Below, piece by piece: positions 55,541 through 63,479 of a stretch of 64,000 nt of DNA. Under the pieces are notes generated by a model, which was not told the DNA's origin, made no database searches, and saw only the letters and a list, made by a program, of their open reading frames with translations. Positions within the stretch are counted from its first letter, which is position 1, and each line of letters begins with the position of its first letter. Both the position numbers and the translations under genes were made by a program. This stretch comes from Burkholderia cepacia (lineage in GTDB: Bacteria; Pseudomonadota; Gammaproteobacteria; Burkholderiales; Burkholderiaceae), in contig NZ_CP013444.1 of assembly GCF_001718835.1 (NCBI RefSeq), positions 1,364,001 to 1,428,000 of the forward strand. Reading direction: 5' to 3'.

Positions 55541-57259
55541 ATGAGCAATTCAAACGGCAGTTCGTCGTCAGGCGTGAGCCTGCTCAAAGGCATTCTCCCG
55601 ATCAGGCGCGGCGCGGCGATCCGTGACGTGCTCGCCGGCATCTCGCTGGCATTCATGGACATCCCGCAGGTGCTCGGCTATGCGCGCATCGCCGGCATGC
55701 CGGCCGTCACGGGCCTCTACACGGTGTTCCTGCCGCTCGTCGCGTTCGCGATCTTCGGCGCGTCGCGGCATCTGGTGGTGGCCGCCGATTCCGCGACCGC
55801 GACGATTTTCGCGAGTCGCGTGTCGGCGATGGCGCCCCTCGGCAGTGCCGAATACGTGGCGCTGGCCGGCATGGTCGCGCTGCTGACCGCCGCGATGCTG
55901 CTGCTCGCGCGCATCTTCAAGCTCGGTTTTCTCGCCGATTTCCTGTCGCGCACGGTGCTGGTCGGCTTTCTCGCCGGCGTCGGCGTGCAGGTGTCGATCG
56001 CGATGCTCGGCGACATGCTCGGGCTGGCGGTGCCGTACCCGGCCTCGCGCAGCCTGGCGCAGCTCGACTACGTCGTCACGCATCTCGTCCACACGAACCG
56101 GCCGACGTTCGCGCTCGCGGCGCTCGTCGTCGTCGCGATTCTCGCCGGCAAGCGGTTCCTGCCGCGCGTGCCGATGCCGATGATCGCGGTCGCGGGCAGC
56201 ATCGCGGCCAGCGCCATGTTCGGGTTCGCCGCGCACGGCATCGCGGTGCTCGGGCCGGTCGCGGGCGGGCTGCCGCCGTTGCGCTGGCCGTCCGTCACGT
56301 GGCAGCAGTTCCTCGATCTCGTGCCGGTCGCCGCGTCGTGCTTCGTGATGATCATTGCGCAAAGCGCGGCCGCCGCGCGCGTGTTCGCGCAGCAGTATCG
56401 CGAGGCGGTCGACACCGACGCCGATATCCTCGGGCTCGCCGCGGCGAATGCGGCCGCCGCGTTCAGCGGGACGTTCGTCGTCAACGGCAGCCCGACGCAG
56501 ACGGCGATGGCCGACGGCGCGGGCGTGCGCAGCCAGATCGGGCATCTCGCGTTCGCCGTGGTGGTGGTCGTGGTGCTGCTGTTCCTGAGCCCGCTGCTGC
56601 AGTATCTGCCGCATGCGGTGCTGGCCGGCATCGTGTTCACGATCGCGCTCGGGTTGATCAACGTGCGCAGCCTCGCCGCGATCCGCAAGGAAAGCCCCGG
56701 CGAGTTCACGCTTGCGCTGGTGACGGCCGTGGCCGTCGTGACGGTCGGCGTCGAGCACGGCATCCTGCTGGCCGTCGCGCTGTCGCTGATGCGGCACGTG
56801 CGCCACAGCTACCAGCCGCACACGATGGTGCTGGAGCCGGCGGCCGGCGACGGGCGGTGGCTGCCGGTGCCCGCGCGGCGCGGTGCGATGACGGCGCCGG
56901 GGCTGATCGTCTACCGGTTCGGCTCCGACCTGTTCTTCGCGAACGATCACCTGTTCGCCGCCGAAGTGACCGAGCTCGTCGATGCGGCGCCGGTGCCGGC
57001 GCGCTGGTTCGTCGTCGATGCGGGGGCGGTCACCGACATCGATTATTCGGCCGCGCGCACGCTGACCGATCTCGTCAGGATGCTGCACGCGCGCGGGATC
57101 GGCGTGCTGTTCGGGCGTGTCAACCGCTACCTGCGCGCGGACATGGATCGTCACCGGATCACGGAGATCGTCGGCGCATCGTGCATCTTCCCGACGCTGC
57201 ACCAGGCGCTCGAGGCCGCCGGCGTGCAGCCGGAAGCGCACGAGCCGGGGAGCGTGTAG
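55541..57259 (+). CDS. SulP family inorganic anion transporter with STAS domain
   Basis: A 572-residue inner-membrane transporter. SulP landmarks are IRRGAAIRDVLAGISLAFMDIPQVLGYARIAGMPAVTGLYT at the start and NGSPTQTAMADGAGVRSQ in the transmembrane core of about twelve helices. The C-terminal STAS domain (FRFGSDLFFANDHLFAAEVTELV, VVDAGAVTDIDYSAARTL) is present. Sulfate is the usual substrate, with bicarbonate, nitrate or dicarboxylates in other members. ATG 55541 matches homology; the frame begins earlier at 55505. Convergent with the small gene at 57275. Confidence 0.9.
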   Translation: MSNSNGSSSSGVSLLKGILPIRRGAAIRDVLAGISLAFMDIPQVLGYARIAGMPAVTGLYTVFLPLVAFAIFGASRHLVVAADSATATIFASRVSAMAPLGSAEYVALAGMVALLTAAMLLLARIFKLGFLADFLSRTVLVGFLAGVGVQVSIAMLGDMLGLAVPYPASRSLAQLDYVVTHLVHTNRPTFALAALVVVAILAGKRFLPRVPMPMIAVAGSIAASAMFGFAAHGIAVLGPVAGGLPPLRWPSVTWQQFLDLVPVAASCFVMIIAQSAAAARVFAQQYREAVDTDADILGLAAANAAAAFSGTFVVNGSPTQTAMADGAGVRSQIGHLAFAVVVVVVLLFLSPLLQYLPHAVLAGIVFTIALGLINVRSLAAIRKESPGEFTLALVTAVAVVTVGVEHGILLAVALSLMRHVRHSYQPHTMVLEPAAGDGRWLPVPARRGAMTAPGLIVYRFGSDLFFANDHLFAAEVTELVDAAPVPARWFVVDAGAVTDIDYSAARTLTDLVRMLHARGIGVLFGRVNRYLRADMDRHRITEIVGASCIFPTLHQALEAAGVQPEAHEPGSV

Positions 57260-57274
57260 CCGCGCGGCGCCGGC

Positions 57275-57598
57275 TCACTCCGGATATTCGTCGACGATCC
57301 TGATGTTCGCGAGCCGGAAGATCGTGCGCAGCGTCTGCGGATGGATGTCGCGGCGCGCCGCGAGCGACGACAGGATGAAGTCCAGCACCTTCGCGTACCT
57401 GAGCAGCACGAGGCTGTTCTCGAGATTGGCCTGGCCGTCGCGCATGCGCTCGGCGATCTGCAGCATCTGGGTCGACAGCGCGAGCGCCATGTCGAGCTCC
57501 ATCCACTGCTTTTCGGTCCAGGCAGGTTTCGGTTGCTCGAGCAACCGGTTCAGGAACGCCTGGAATTGGGCGTCTGACTGGTTCGGCAGCGCATCCAT
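57275..57598 (-). CDS. Hypothetical protein, 107 residues, helical
   Basis: A soluble, mostly helical protein, MDALPNQSDAQFQAFLNRLLEQPKPAWTEKQWMELDMALALSTQ onward, with no signal peptide or membrane helix. ATG 57598 is preferred: the longer frame to 57883 is a basic shadow sequence. Codon use is typical of the replicon, so it is probably a gene. No family recognised; the internal LSTQMLQIAERMRDGQANLENS segment suggests a coiled bundle. Confidence 0.6.
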   Translation of the reverse strand: MDALPNQSDAQFQAFLNRLLEQPKPAWTEKQWMELDMALALSTQMLQIAERMRDGQANLENSLVLLRYAKVLDFILSSLAARRDIHPQTLRTIFRLANIRIVDEYPE

Positions 57599-58238
57599 GA
57601 TTGCCCCCGTTCTGCGGTTCAGCGAGCGTGTCCGTGGACAGGCCCGGCGGTTTTCACTTGTCCGCGCCGATCGGCGGCGCGGTGCTCGTTCTCGTGTCGG
57701 ACGGGATGCAGAATCCGTACCAGCGCCGACAAGCGTGCGTGCGAAGCGTCGCGGCCGCGCATCGGCAACGGCCGCCGAAGCTTGCGGGCCGGTGGATCGG
57801 GCGGCGATGCGGCGCGCGGTCCGGCGCGCGCCGGCATCGTGCCGCCGTGGTCGGCATGCCGGGCCGACGACGAAATCGTTCATGGATGTAACGTAACGGC
57901 GGGAACACCGCGCGCGGCTTGCGGTGAGGTGAGGTTGCGCACGCCTCTTTGCCGGACCATTCGCCGCGCCCCGTCTCTTCTCTCCTCAGGCCCGGACCGA
58001 ATACGGGCGGCGTGTTCCGGCTGCGCGCGCGTCGGAAGCAAGGTGTTCGCGCCTGTCGGGGCAGTGCGGGAAAAACGGGGCGGCCGGAAACGCCGAGCCG
58101 CGACCGGGCGAGCAAAAGGTTTCAGTCCTGAACGCTTTTCCAGCGCCATGCCGGCGACCGTGGCACCGCAATGTCCGGAACGACGCACGGCAAAAACTGT
58201 CTATTAATTTTATTGCCCTTGATTCAAGGGGATGCAAA
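57599..58238. other. Intergenic stretch, 640 bases, no gene supported
   Basis: Lies between divergent genes. Several long frames on both strands read as arginine/proline-rich shadow sequence. The 60 bases before the MFS gene are AT-rich and carry an AAGGGG ribosome-like site at 58227-58232, so the MFS promoter is probably near 58190-58220. Confidence 0.45.
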
Positions 58239-59609
58239 ATGGCTGCCATGCAATCCGGGGCAACGCCCCTCTCCGACGAGGAGTCCCGGCGCCAATTGCG
58301 CCGCGCGGTCATCGCCAGCACGGTCGGCACCACGATCGAATGGTATGACTTCTTCCTCTACAGCACGGTGACCGGCCTGGTCTTCGCGAAGCTGTACTTC
58401 CCCCAATCGCACCCGCTCGTCGGCACGCTGCAGGCGTTCCTGATCTATGCGGTCGGCTTCGTCGCACGGCCGGTCGGCGCGGCGATCTTCGGCCACTACG
58501 GCGATCGCATCGGGCGCAAGGCCACGCTGATCGTCACGCTGCTGCTGATGGGGCTCGCCACCTTCGCCGTGGCCTTCGTGCCGACCTATGCGGCGATCGG
58601 CATCTGGGGCGCCATCGCGCTCACGGTGCTGCGTTTCATTCAAGGCGTGGGCGTCGGCGGCGAGTGGGGCGGCTCGGTGCTGATGTCGATGGAATGGGCG
58701 CGCACCAACGCGCATCGCGGCTTCGTCGCCGCGTGGCCGCAGTTCGGCGTGCCGGCGGGGTTGTTCCTCGCGAATCTCGCGGTGCTGGCGATGAGCTGGA
58801 TTTCCGGCAGCGCGTTCCTCACGTGGGGCTGGCGCGTGCCGTTCCTCCTCAGCATCGTGCTGGTCGCGATCGGTCTCTACATCCGCCTGAACATTCTCGA
58901 GACGCCGATCTTCGCGCGGCTCCTGTCCGAGAACCGCATCGAGAAGGCGCCGATGCTCGAGGTGCTGCGCCGCCAGCCGAAGGACATCCTGCTGTCGGCG
59001 TTCGCCCGCATGGCCGAACAGGCGCCGTTCTACATCTTCACGGCGTTCGTGTTCACGTATGGCGTGTCGACGCTCGGCGCGTCGCGCGACCTGCTGCTGA
59101 TCGCGGTGCTGGCGGCGTCCGTGCTGGAGTTCGTCACGATCCCGCTGTTCGGGCACGTGTCCGACCTGATCGGCCGGCGCAGGATGTACATGATCGGAGC
59201 CGCCGCCGCCGGCGTGTTCGGCTTCGTCTACTTCGCGATGGTCGACACGAAGAATCCCGTGCTGATCTTCGCGGCCATCGTGCTGTCGCTGGTGCCGCAT
59301 TCGATGATGTACGGTCCGCAGGCCGCGCTGATCGCCGAATCGTTTACCGGGCGGCTGCGCTACAGCGGCGCGTCGATGGGCTACCAGCTCGCGTCGGTCA
59401 TTGCCGGCGGGCCGGCGCCCTTGATCGCGACCGCGCTGTTCGCGTACTACCACTCGGGCTATGCGATCGCGGCGTATGTGTTGGCGTGCGCGGTGATCAG
59501 CTTGATCGCGGCGTCGCGGCTCGGGGATTACACGAACAAGGACATCTCGCGGGAATATGACGACGCGGGCGGCATCGGCGACCATGGGCATGCGCCGCCG
59601 GTGACGTGA
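58239..59609 (+). CDS. MFS transporter, metabolite:H+ symporter (MHS) family
   Basis: A 456-residue twelve-helix symporter. The start VIASTVGTTIEWYDFFLYSTVTGLVFAKLYFP and FGHYGDRIGRKATL, plus GVGVGGEWGGSVLMSMEWA, are the MHS signatures shared by ProP, KgtP and ShiA. Members take up organic acids, betaine, proline or shikimate with protons; which one here is unknown. ATG 58239 with an AAGGGG site eleven bases ahead. Monocistronic as far as can be seen; the next gene begins 82 bases later. Confidence 0.92.
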   Translation: MAAMQSGATPLSDEESRRQLRRAVIASTVGTTIEWYDFFLYSTVTGLVFAKLYFPQSHPLVGTLQAFLIYAVGFVARPVGAAIFGHYGDRIGRKATLIVTLLLMGLATFAVAFVPTYAAIGIWGAIALTVLRFIQGVGVGGEWGGSVLMSMEWARTNAHRGFVAAWPQFGVPAGLFLANLAVLAMSWISGSAFLTWGWRVPFLLSIVLVAIGLYIRLNILETPIFARLLSENRIEKAPMLEVLRRQPKDILLSAFARMAEQAPFYIFTAFVFTYGVSTLGASRDLLLIAVLAASVLEFVTIPLFGHVSDLIGRRRMYMIGAAAAGVFGFVYFAMVDTKNPVLIFAAIVLSLVPHSMMYGPQAALIAESFTGRLRYSGASMGYQLASVIAGGPAPLIATALFAYYHSGYAIAAYVLACAVISLIAASRLGDYTNKDISREYDDAGGIGDHGHAPPVT

Positions 59610-59690
59610 CGCTGCTTGTCGCCCGGCGCGCCGCAGGAAAGCTCCTATGCTTTGAACACCCCATGCGGGGTTTCAATCACGGAGGTGACC

Positions 59691-59996
59691 ATGCGCATGC
59701 TTCTCAACATACGAATCCCTCACGAGCCGTTCAATGGTCTGGTACGAAACGGCAGCGTCGGCGAAGTGATTGCGCGAATACTCGAGGAGAGCAAACCGGA
59801 GGCGGTTTACTTCACCGAACAGGACGGCACGCGCGGCGCCGTGCTGATCGTCGATCTCGACGACCCGTCACGGATTCCGGCACTCGCGGAGCCGTGGTTC
59901 CTGATGTTGAATGCGGACTGCGAGTTCCGCGTGGTGATGTTGCCGGACGATCTCGACAGGGCAGGGCTCGCGAGCCTCGGCTCGAAGTGGAAGTAA
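59691..59996 (+). CDS. Hypothetical protein, 101 residues
   Basis: A small soluble alpha/beta protein, MRMLLNIRIPHEPFNGLVRN then SVGEVIARILEESKPEAVYF, ending LPDDLDRAGLASLGSKWK. The pattern RxMLLNIRIPxEPFNxxVRxG is familiar from short proteins of unknown function in Burkholderia and Rhizobium; it looks like a ferredoxin-like or dabb-type fold. An excellent GGAGGTGACC ribosome site (59681-59690) fixes the ATG at 59691. Confidence 0.75.
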   Translation: MRMLLNIRIPHEPFNGLVRNGSVGEVIARILEESKPEAVYFTEQDGTRGAVLIVDLDDPSRIPALAEPWFLMLNADCEFRVVMLPDDLDRAGLASLGSKWK

Positions 59997-60002
59997 CGAA
60001 CG

Positions 60003-60025
60003 GTGCGGGTCGCGCCGGCCCGCAC
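60003..60025. terminator. Hairpin between convergent small genes
   Basis: GTGCGGG (60003-60009) and CCCGCAC (60019-60025) form a perfect stem, a few bases after the stop at 59996 and before the stop at 60042. Confidence 0.4.
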
Positions 60026-60041
60026 GATCGCGGCCGAACGT

Positions 60042-60194
60042 TCAGCGCGATTCGGCCGGCGCGCTTCCGGCCGCTTGCCGGCCGGCAGCGTCGGACCATA
60101 GCGGCAATCGGAGCGACATCACGAAGGTCAGCGCGTGCAGCGCGCACAACAGCGCGAACGCCAATGCATACGCAAGCGCGCCGGCGTCGTTCAT
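60042..60194 (-). CDS. Small single-pass membrane protein, 50 residues
   Basis: Reads MNDAGALAYALAFALLCALH then ALTFVMSLRLPLWSDAAGRQ and a polar tail: one hydrophobic helix. It begins 13 bases after the isochorismatase stop on the same strand with GGGG directly ahead, so it may be the third gene of the MarR operon. The evidence is only composition, helix and position, so a chance frame is possible. Confidence 0.4.
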   Translation of the reverse strand: MNDAGALAYALAFALLCALHALTFVMSLRLPLWSDAAGRQAAGSAPAESR

Positions 60195-60207
60195 CCCCGT
60201 ACCGCGC

Positions 60208-60771
60208 TCACGCATCGAGCGCGCCGAGCAGTGCGATGACTTCCTGCGTGGACGCCGTCTCGCCGAGCCGCGGAAAAATCCGCGTGATGCTGTTCGCATG
60301 CGCGTCCGCGTTGAGGTCGGTCATCGCGTCGATGGCGAGCGTGACGTTGTAGCCGAGTTCGTGCGCCTGCCGGGCGGTCGACTCGACGCCGATGCTCGTC
60401 GCGACGCCGGCCAGCACGATCTGCGTGACGCCGGCCGCCTTCAGGTGCGCGTCGAGGCCGGTGCCGGTAAACGCGCCCCAGGTCCGCTTCGTCACGACGT
60501 GATCGTGCGGCTGCGGTTGCAGCTCGGGCACGAGCTCGGTCCAGTCCGGCGGCAGCGGCCCCTTGGGGCCGGGCTGCGCGGTGCGGCCCGGCGCACCGCC
60601 GGCGACGTTGACGAGCACGACCGGCAGGCCGCGCCGGCGAAACGCGTCGGCCAGTTCGGCGGCGCGCCGGATCACGTCGGCGCTCGGATGCGCGGTGGGG
60701 AGGGCGACGATGCCTTTCTGCAGGTCGATGACGATCAATGCGGATTTCGGATCGAGGACGGTGGCGCTCAT
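60208..60771 (-). CDS. Isochorismatase-family hydrolase
   Basis: A 187-residue cytosolic enzyme of the cysteine-hydrolase superfamily. The aspartate position is in ALIVIDLQKGIVALP, the basic residue in HDHVVTKRTWGAFTGTGLDAHLK, and the cis-peptide loop is GVATSIGVESTARQA. The catalytic cysteine of nicotinamidase-type members, normally at the second G of that last motif, is glycine here, as in true isochorismatases, so amide hydrolysis is unlikely. ATG 60771 has GGAG five bases ahead. It follows the marR gene by 70 bases on the same strand and is likely repressed with it. Confidence 0.88.
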   Translation of the reverse strand: MSATVLDPKSALIVIDLQKGIVALPTAHPSADVIRRAAELADAFRRRGLPVVLVNVAGGAPGRTAQPGPKGPLPPDWTELVPELQPQPHDHVVTKRTWGAFTGTGLDAHLKAAGVTQIVLAGVATSIGVESTARQAHELGYNVTLAIDAMTDLNADAHANSITRIFPRLGETASTQEVIALLGALDA

Positions 60772-60841
60772 GAGGACTCCCATTGGTTCGAAGGAAGCAT
60801 CGCGGAACGCGCGCAGGCGACGGGCGTGCCGGATGCCGGAT

Positions 60842-61285
60842 TCAAGCGTCGCCGAGCCGCCTGATGAGCGGGATCGCGTCGACGAGCGTCTGCATTTCTT
60901 CAGGATCGAGTTTCGCGAGCGCGGCCTGGAGCCACGCGCGTTTGGCGACGGCGCGCTGCCGTCGCGTATCGAGGCCGGCGCGGGTCAGCCGGAACAGGAT
61001 CTGGCGGCCGTCGGTCGGATGCGGCTTGCGCGACACGAGCCCTTCTTCTTCGAGGCCCGCGAGGACGGCCTTCATCGATTGCGGCTTCATCGCTTCGGCG
61101 CGCGCGAGATCGGCGGTCGTCATCGGCCCGTTCTGATCGAGCCGCGCGAGCGCGCTGATCTGCGACAGGTTGAGCCCGCTCGAATCGACTTCCGAGCGCA
61201 GCCGGCGGATGAGCTGGCCGACGGCCAGCGTCAGGTCGGCGACGACGGTTTCGGCGGCGGCGCCGGGTTTGCGTGAGCTTGTCAT
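60842..61285 (-). CDS. MarR family transcriptional regulator
   Basis: A 147-residue dimeric repressor of typical size. The winged helix is LSQISALARLDQNGPMTTADLARAEAMKPQSMKAVLAGLEEEGLVSRKPHPTDGRQILFRLT, with the DGR wing-tip motif. It lies directly behind a perfect palindrome at 61304-61333 that probably is its own operator, and it heads an operon with the isochorismatase. Autorepression relieved by a small phenolic or other ligand is the family norm. ATG 61285 chosen; 61297 is an alternative. Confidence 0.92.
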   Translation of the reverse strand: MTSSRKPGAAAETVVADLTLAVGQLIRRLRSEVDSSGLNLSQISALARLDQNGPMTTADLARAEAMKPQSMKAVLAGLEEEGLVSRKPHPTDGRQILFRLTRAGLDTRRQRAVAKRAWLQAALAKLDPEEMQTLVDAIPLIRRLGDA

Positions 61286-61303
61286 GGGGCGGATCATAGA
61301 ACA

Positions 61304-61333
61304 CGACAGTTAAACTTGCAAGTTTAACTGTCG
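61304..61333. promoter_or_regulatory. Perfect 30-bp palindrome, probable MarR operator
   Basis: The half-site CGACAGTTAAACTTG is followed at once by its exact complement, giving a 30-base palindrome with no spacer, 19 bases upstream of the marR start codon. Its AT-rich core stands out in very GC-rich DNA, as MarR operators do. It is also 70 bases from the stop codon of the opposite-facing peptidase gene, so it serves the marR promoter only. Confidence 0.85.
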
Positions 61334-61403
61334 AATTGAATCGGGCGAAATGCCGGAGTGAGCGGCGGCGTGAGCCCGCGCCGGCCGGGAAAGCGCGGTG
61401 CGA

Positions 61404-62474
61404 TCACATCAACGAGCAGGCCAGCCAGCGGCGGATTTTCAGCGCGTCGCTCGTCACGCCGTCGCGCGTCGGCGAACCGAGCAGCACGATGGTTTGCGGC
61501 CGGTCACGCACGAGCGCGCGCATCACGACGCCGTGCCCCGACTCGTTGATGAAGCCGGTTTTCTGCAGCCGGATCGGCCACTGGCCGTGGCGCACCAGCG
61601 GATCGGAATTCACGTAGAGCAGCTTGCCGTCGCCGGGATGGACGGTGGCCGACTTCGCGGTCGAGAAGCGGCGGATCAGCGGGTCCTGCGCCGCCGCGTC
61701 GACGAGCTTCGCGAGATCCTCGGCCGTCGACACGTTGTGCGGCGACAGGCCGGTCGGCTCGCGGAAGTGCGTATGGCGCATGCCGAGCCGGCGCGCTTCG
61801 CGATTCATCGCGTTGACGAACGCGGCGCGCCCGCCCGGATAGTCGCGGCTCAGCGCGGCGGCCGCGCGATTTTCCGACGACATCAGCGCGATGCGATACA
61901 TGTCGCGGCGCGACAGCGTCGAGCCGACCGACAGCCGCGAATGCGTGAACTTGATCGCGTCGCGATCGTGCGAGCTCACGCGCAGCACGCCGTTCAGCGG
62001 CCGGTCGGCGTCGCGCGCGACGACGGCCGTCATCAGCTTCGAGATCGACGCGATCGGCCGCACCGTGCGTGCGTTGCGCGCCAGCAGCGGCGTGCCGGAG
62101 TCGACGTCGAGCACGTAGGCCGCACGGGAATGCAGGGCATTGACCGCGCGAGGGGTGTAGCCGCAGCTCGCCAGCAGGCGGGGTTTGGTCGTGGGGCGAG
62201 GGCGCGCCGAGGCGGCGCGTTTCGCGCGACGGTGTTGCGGGGCCGGCGCGGCGTGGTGCTTGACCGCGTGATGTCGCGCGCGGGGGCGGTGGTGTCGGCC
62301 AAGCTTGCGGTGCGTTGGCGGTTTCTTGAGCTTGGCGGGTGTCGCATGCCCCTGCGCGGGACGGTGCGTCGCGCGATGGGCGGACGCGTTTGACATGAAC
62401 GCGCACAACAGAAGCGACGCGATGATCAACAGAAAGGTCCGGGCGCGGGGGACGCGCACGATGATGCCAGTCAA
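61404..62474 (-). CDS. D-alanyl-D-alanine endopeptidase, PbpG/DacA-like serine peptidase S11
   Basis: A 356-residue penicillin-binding protein that trims or cleaves peptidoglycan in the periplasm. A signal segment (RTFLLIIASLLLCAFMSNASA) is followed by a histidine/arginine/proline-rich linker of about 75 residues, then the S11 domain with all three motifs: SISK (S-x-x-K), SEN (S-x-N) and KTG. The start is a TTG at 62474 preceded by AAGGAGAT eight bases away; the ATG at 62513 lacks any ribosome site. The basic linker may bind the cell wall or outer membrane. Confidence 0.88.
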   Translation of the reverse strand: MTGIIVRVPRARTFLLIIASLLLCAFMSNASAHRATHRPAQGHATPAKLKKPPTHRKLGRHHRPRARHHAVKHHAAPAPQHRRAKRAASARPRPTTKPRLLASCGYTPRAVNALHSRAAYVLDVDSGTPLLARNARTVRPIASISKLMTAVVARDADRPLNGVLRVSSHDRDAIKFTHSRLSVGSTLSRRDMYRIALMSSENRAAAALSRDYPGGRAAFVNAMNREARRLGMRHTHFREPTGLSPHNVSTAEDLAKLVDAAAQDPLIRRFSTAKSATVHPGDGKLLYVNSDPLVRHGQWPIRLQKTGFINESGHGVVMRALVRDRPQTIVLLGSPTRDGVTSDALKIRRWLACSLM

Positions 62475-62603
62475 GCGGCAATCTCCTTTTTCACGCGGGA
62501 TGGGCAGGCGCAATGCGCGAGCGGCGAAGAGGTGCGGGAGATTATAAGGGCGATCACGGCGCGCGACGAGCCGGGAACCCGCCTTGGCGGCGTATGCAAC
62601 GCG

Positions 62604-63479
62604 TCACGCGCCCTTGATCGCGGCACGCATGAACGAGACAAAGCGCGCCGTCACGGGATCGTCGCGATCCGACGGCCACGCCAGCCCGACGCGCCACTTC
62701 GCGTGCTTGCCGGGCAGCGGCAGCACTGTCGCATCGCGCAGCAGGTACTGCGCGCGCGACGGAATGAACGCGACGCCGACACCGGCCGCGACCGACGTCA
62801 GCACCGACTGCACGTCCTCGGCCTGCTGCGTCACGTGCGGCACGAAACGGCGCTCGACGCACCAACGGTCGATCTGCGCGGCGAGCCCCGGGCCCCGCGC
62901 ACGCTGCAGCGCGATGAAGCCGATCTCGTTGAGCACGTCGAGATCGGCCGGCACGCGCGTATGGCGAAGCTGCGGCGGCACCGCCAGCGCGAGCCCTTCA
63001 TCGATCACCTTGAACGACGACAGCTCGTCCCCGGGCGGCAGGCGCATGAAGCCCGCATCCAGCTTGCCGGCCAGTATGCGGCGCGCCTGCTCGGCGGACG
63101 ACAGGTCGCTCAGCGTGACCGCAATGCCCGGATGGCGGCGACGAAACTCCGCGACCCGCTTCGGCACGATCGTCAGCACCGACAGGCAGATGCCGAGCCG
63201 CAGATGCCCGCGCTGCCCGCTGGTCGCCTCCCGTGCGCGCGCGAGGATCTCGTCGGCATCGCGCACGAGCGCCTGCGCATCGGGCAGGAAACGCTCACCG
63301 AACGGCGTCAGCTCCGCGCCGTGCCGCCCGCGCTCGAACAGCCTGCCGCCGAGGCTTGTCTCCAGCGCGCCGATCTGCTTGCTCAGTGCCGGCTGGCTCA
63401 TGTGCAGCGCATCGGCCGCGCGGCTGAAATGGCACAGCTCGGTGACGGTCAGGAACGTCCTGAGGAGTTTCAGTTCCAT
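62604..63479 (-). CDS. LysR family transcriptional regulator
   Basis: A 291-residue regulator with MELKLLRTFLTVTELCHFSRAADALHMSQPALSKQIGALETSLG as helix-turn-helix and an effector domain resembling the CbbR/CatM-like type (GHLRLGICLSVLTIVPKRVAEFRRRHPGIAVTL). Convergent spacing and no clear partner: upstream DNA to the right has no well-supported gene until the window edge. Ligand unknown. Confidence 0.9.
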   Translation of the reverse strand: MELKLLRTFLTVTELCHFSRAADALHMSQPALSKQIGALETSLGGRLFERGRHGAELTPFGERFLPDAQALVRDADEILARAREATSGQRGHLRLGICLSVLTIVPKRVAEFRRRHPGIAVTLSDLSSAEQARRILAGKLDAGFMRLPPGDELSSFKVIDEGLALAVPPQLRHTRVPADLDVLNEIGFIALQRARGPGLAAQIDRWCVERRFVPHVTQQAEDVQSVLTSVAAGVGVAFIPSRAQYLLRDATVLPLPGKHAKWRVGLAWPSDRDDPVTARFVSFMRAAIKGA

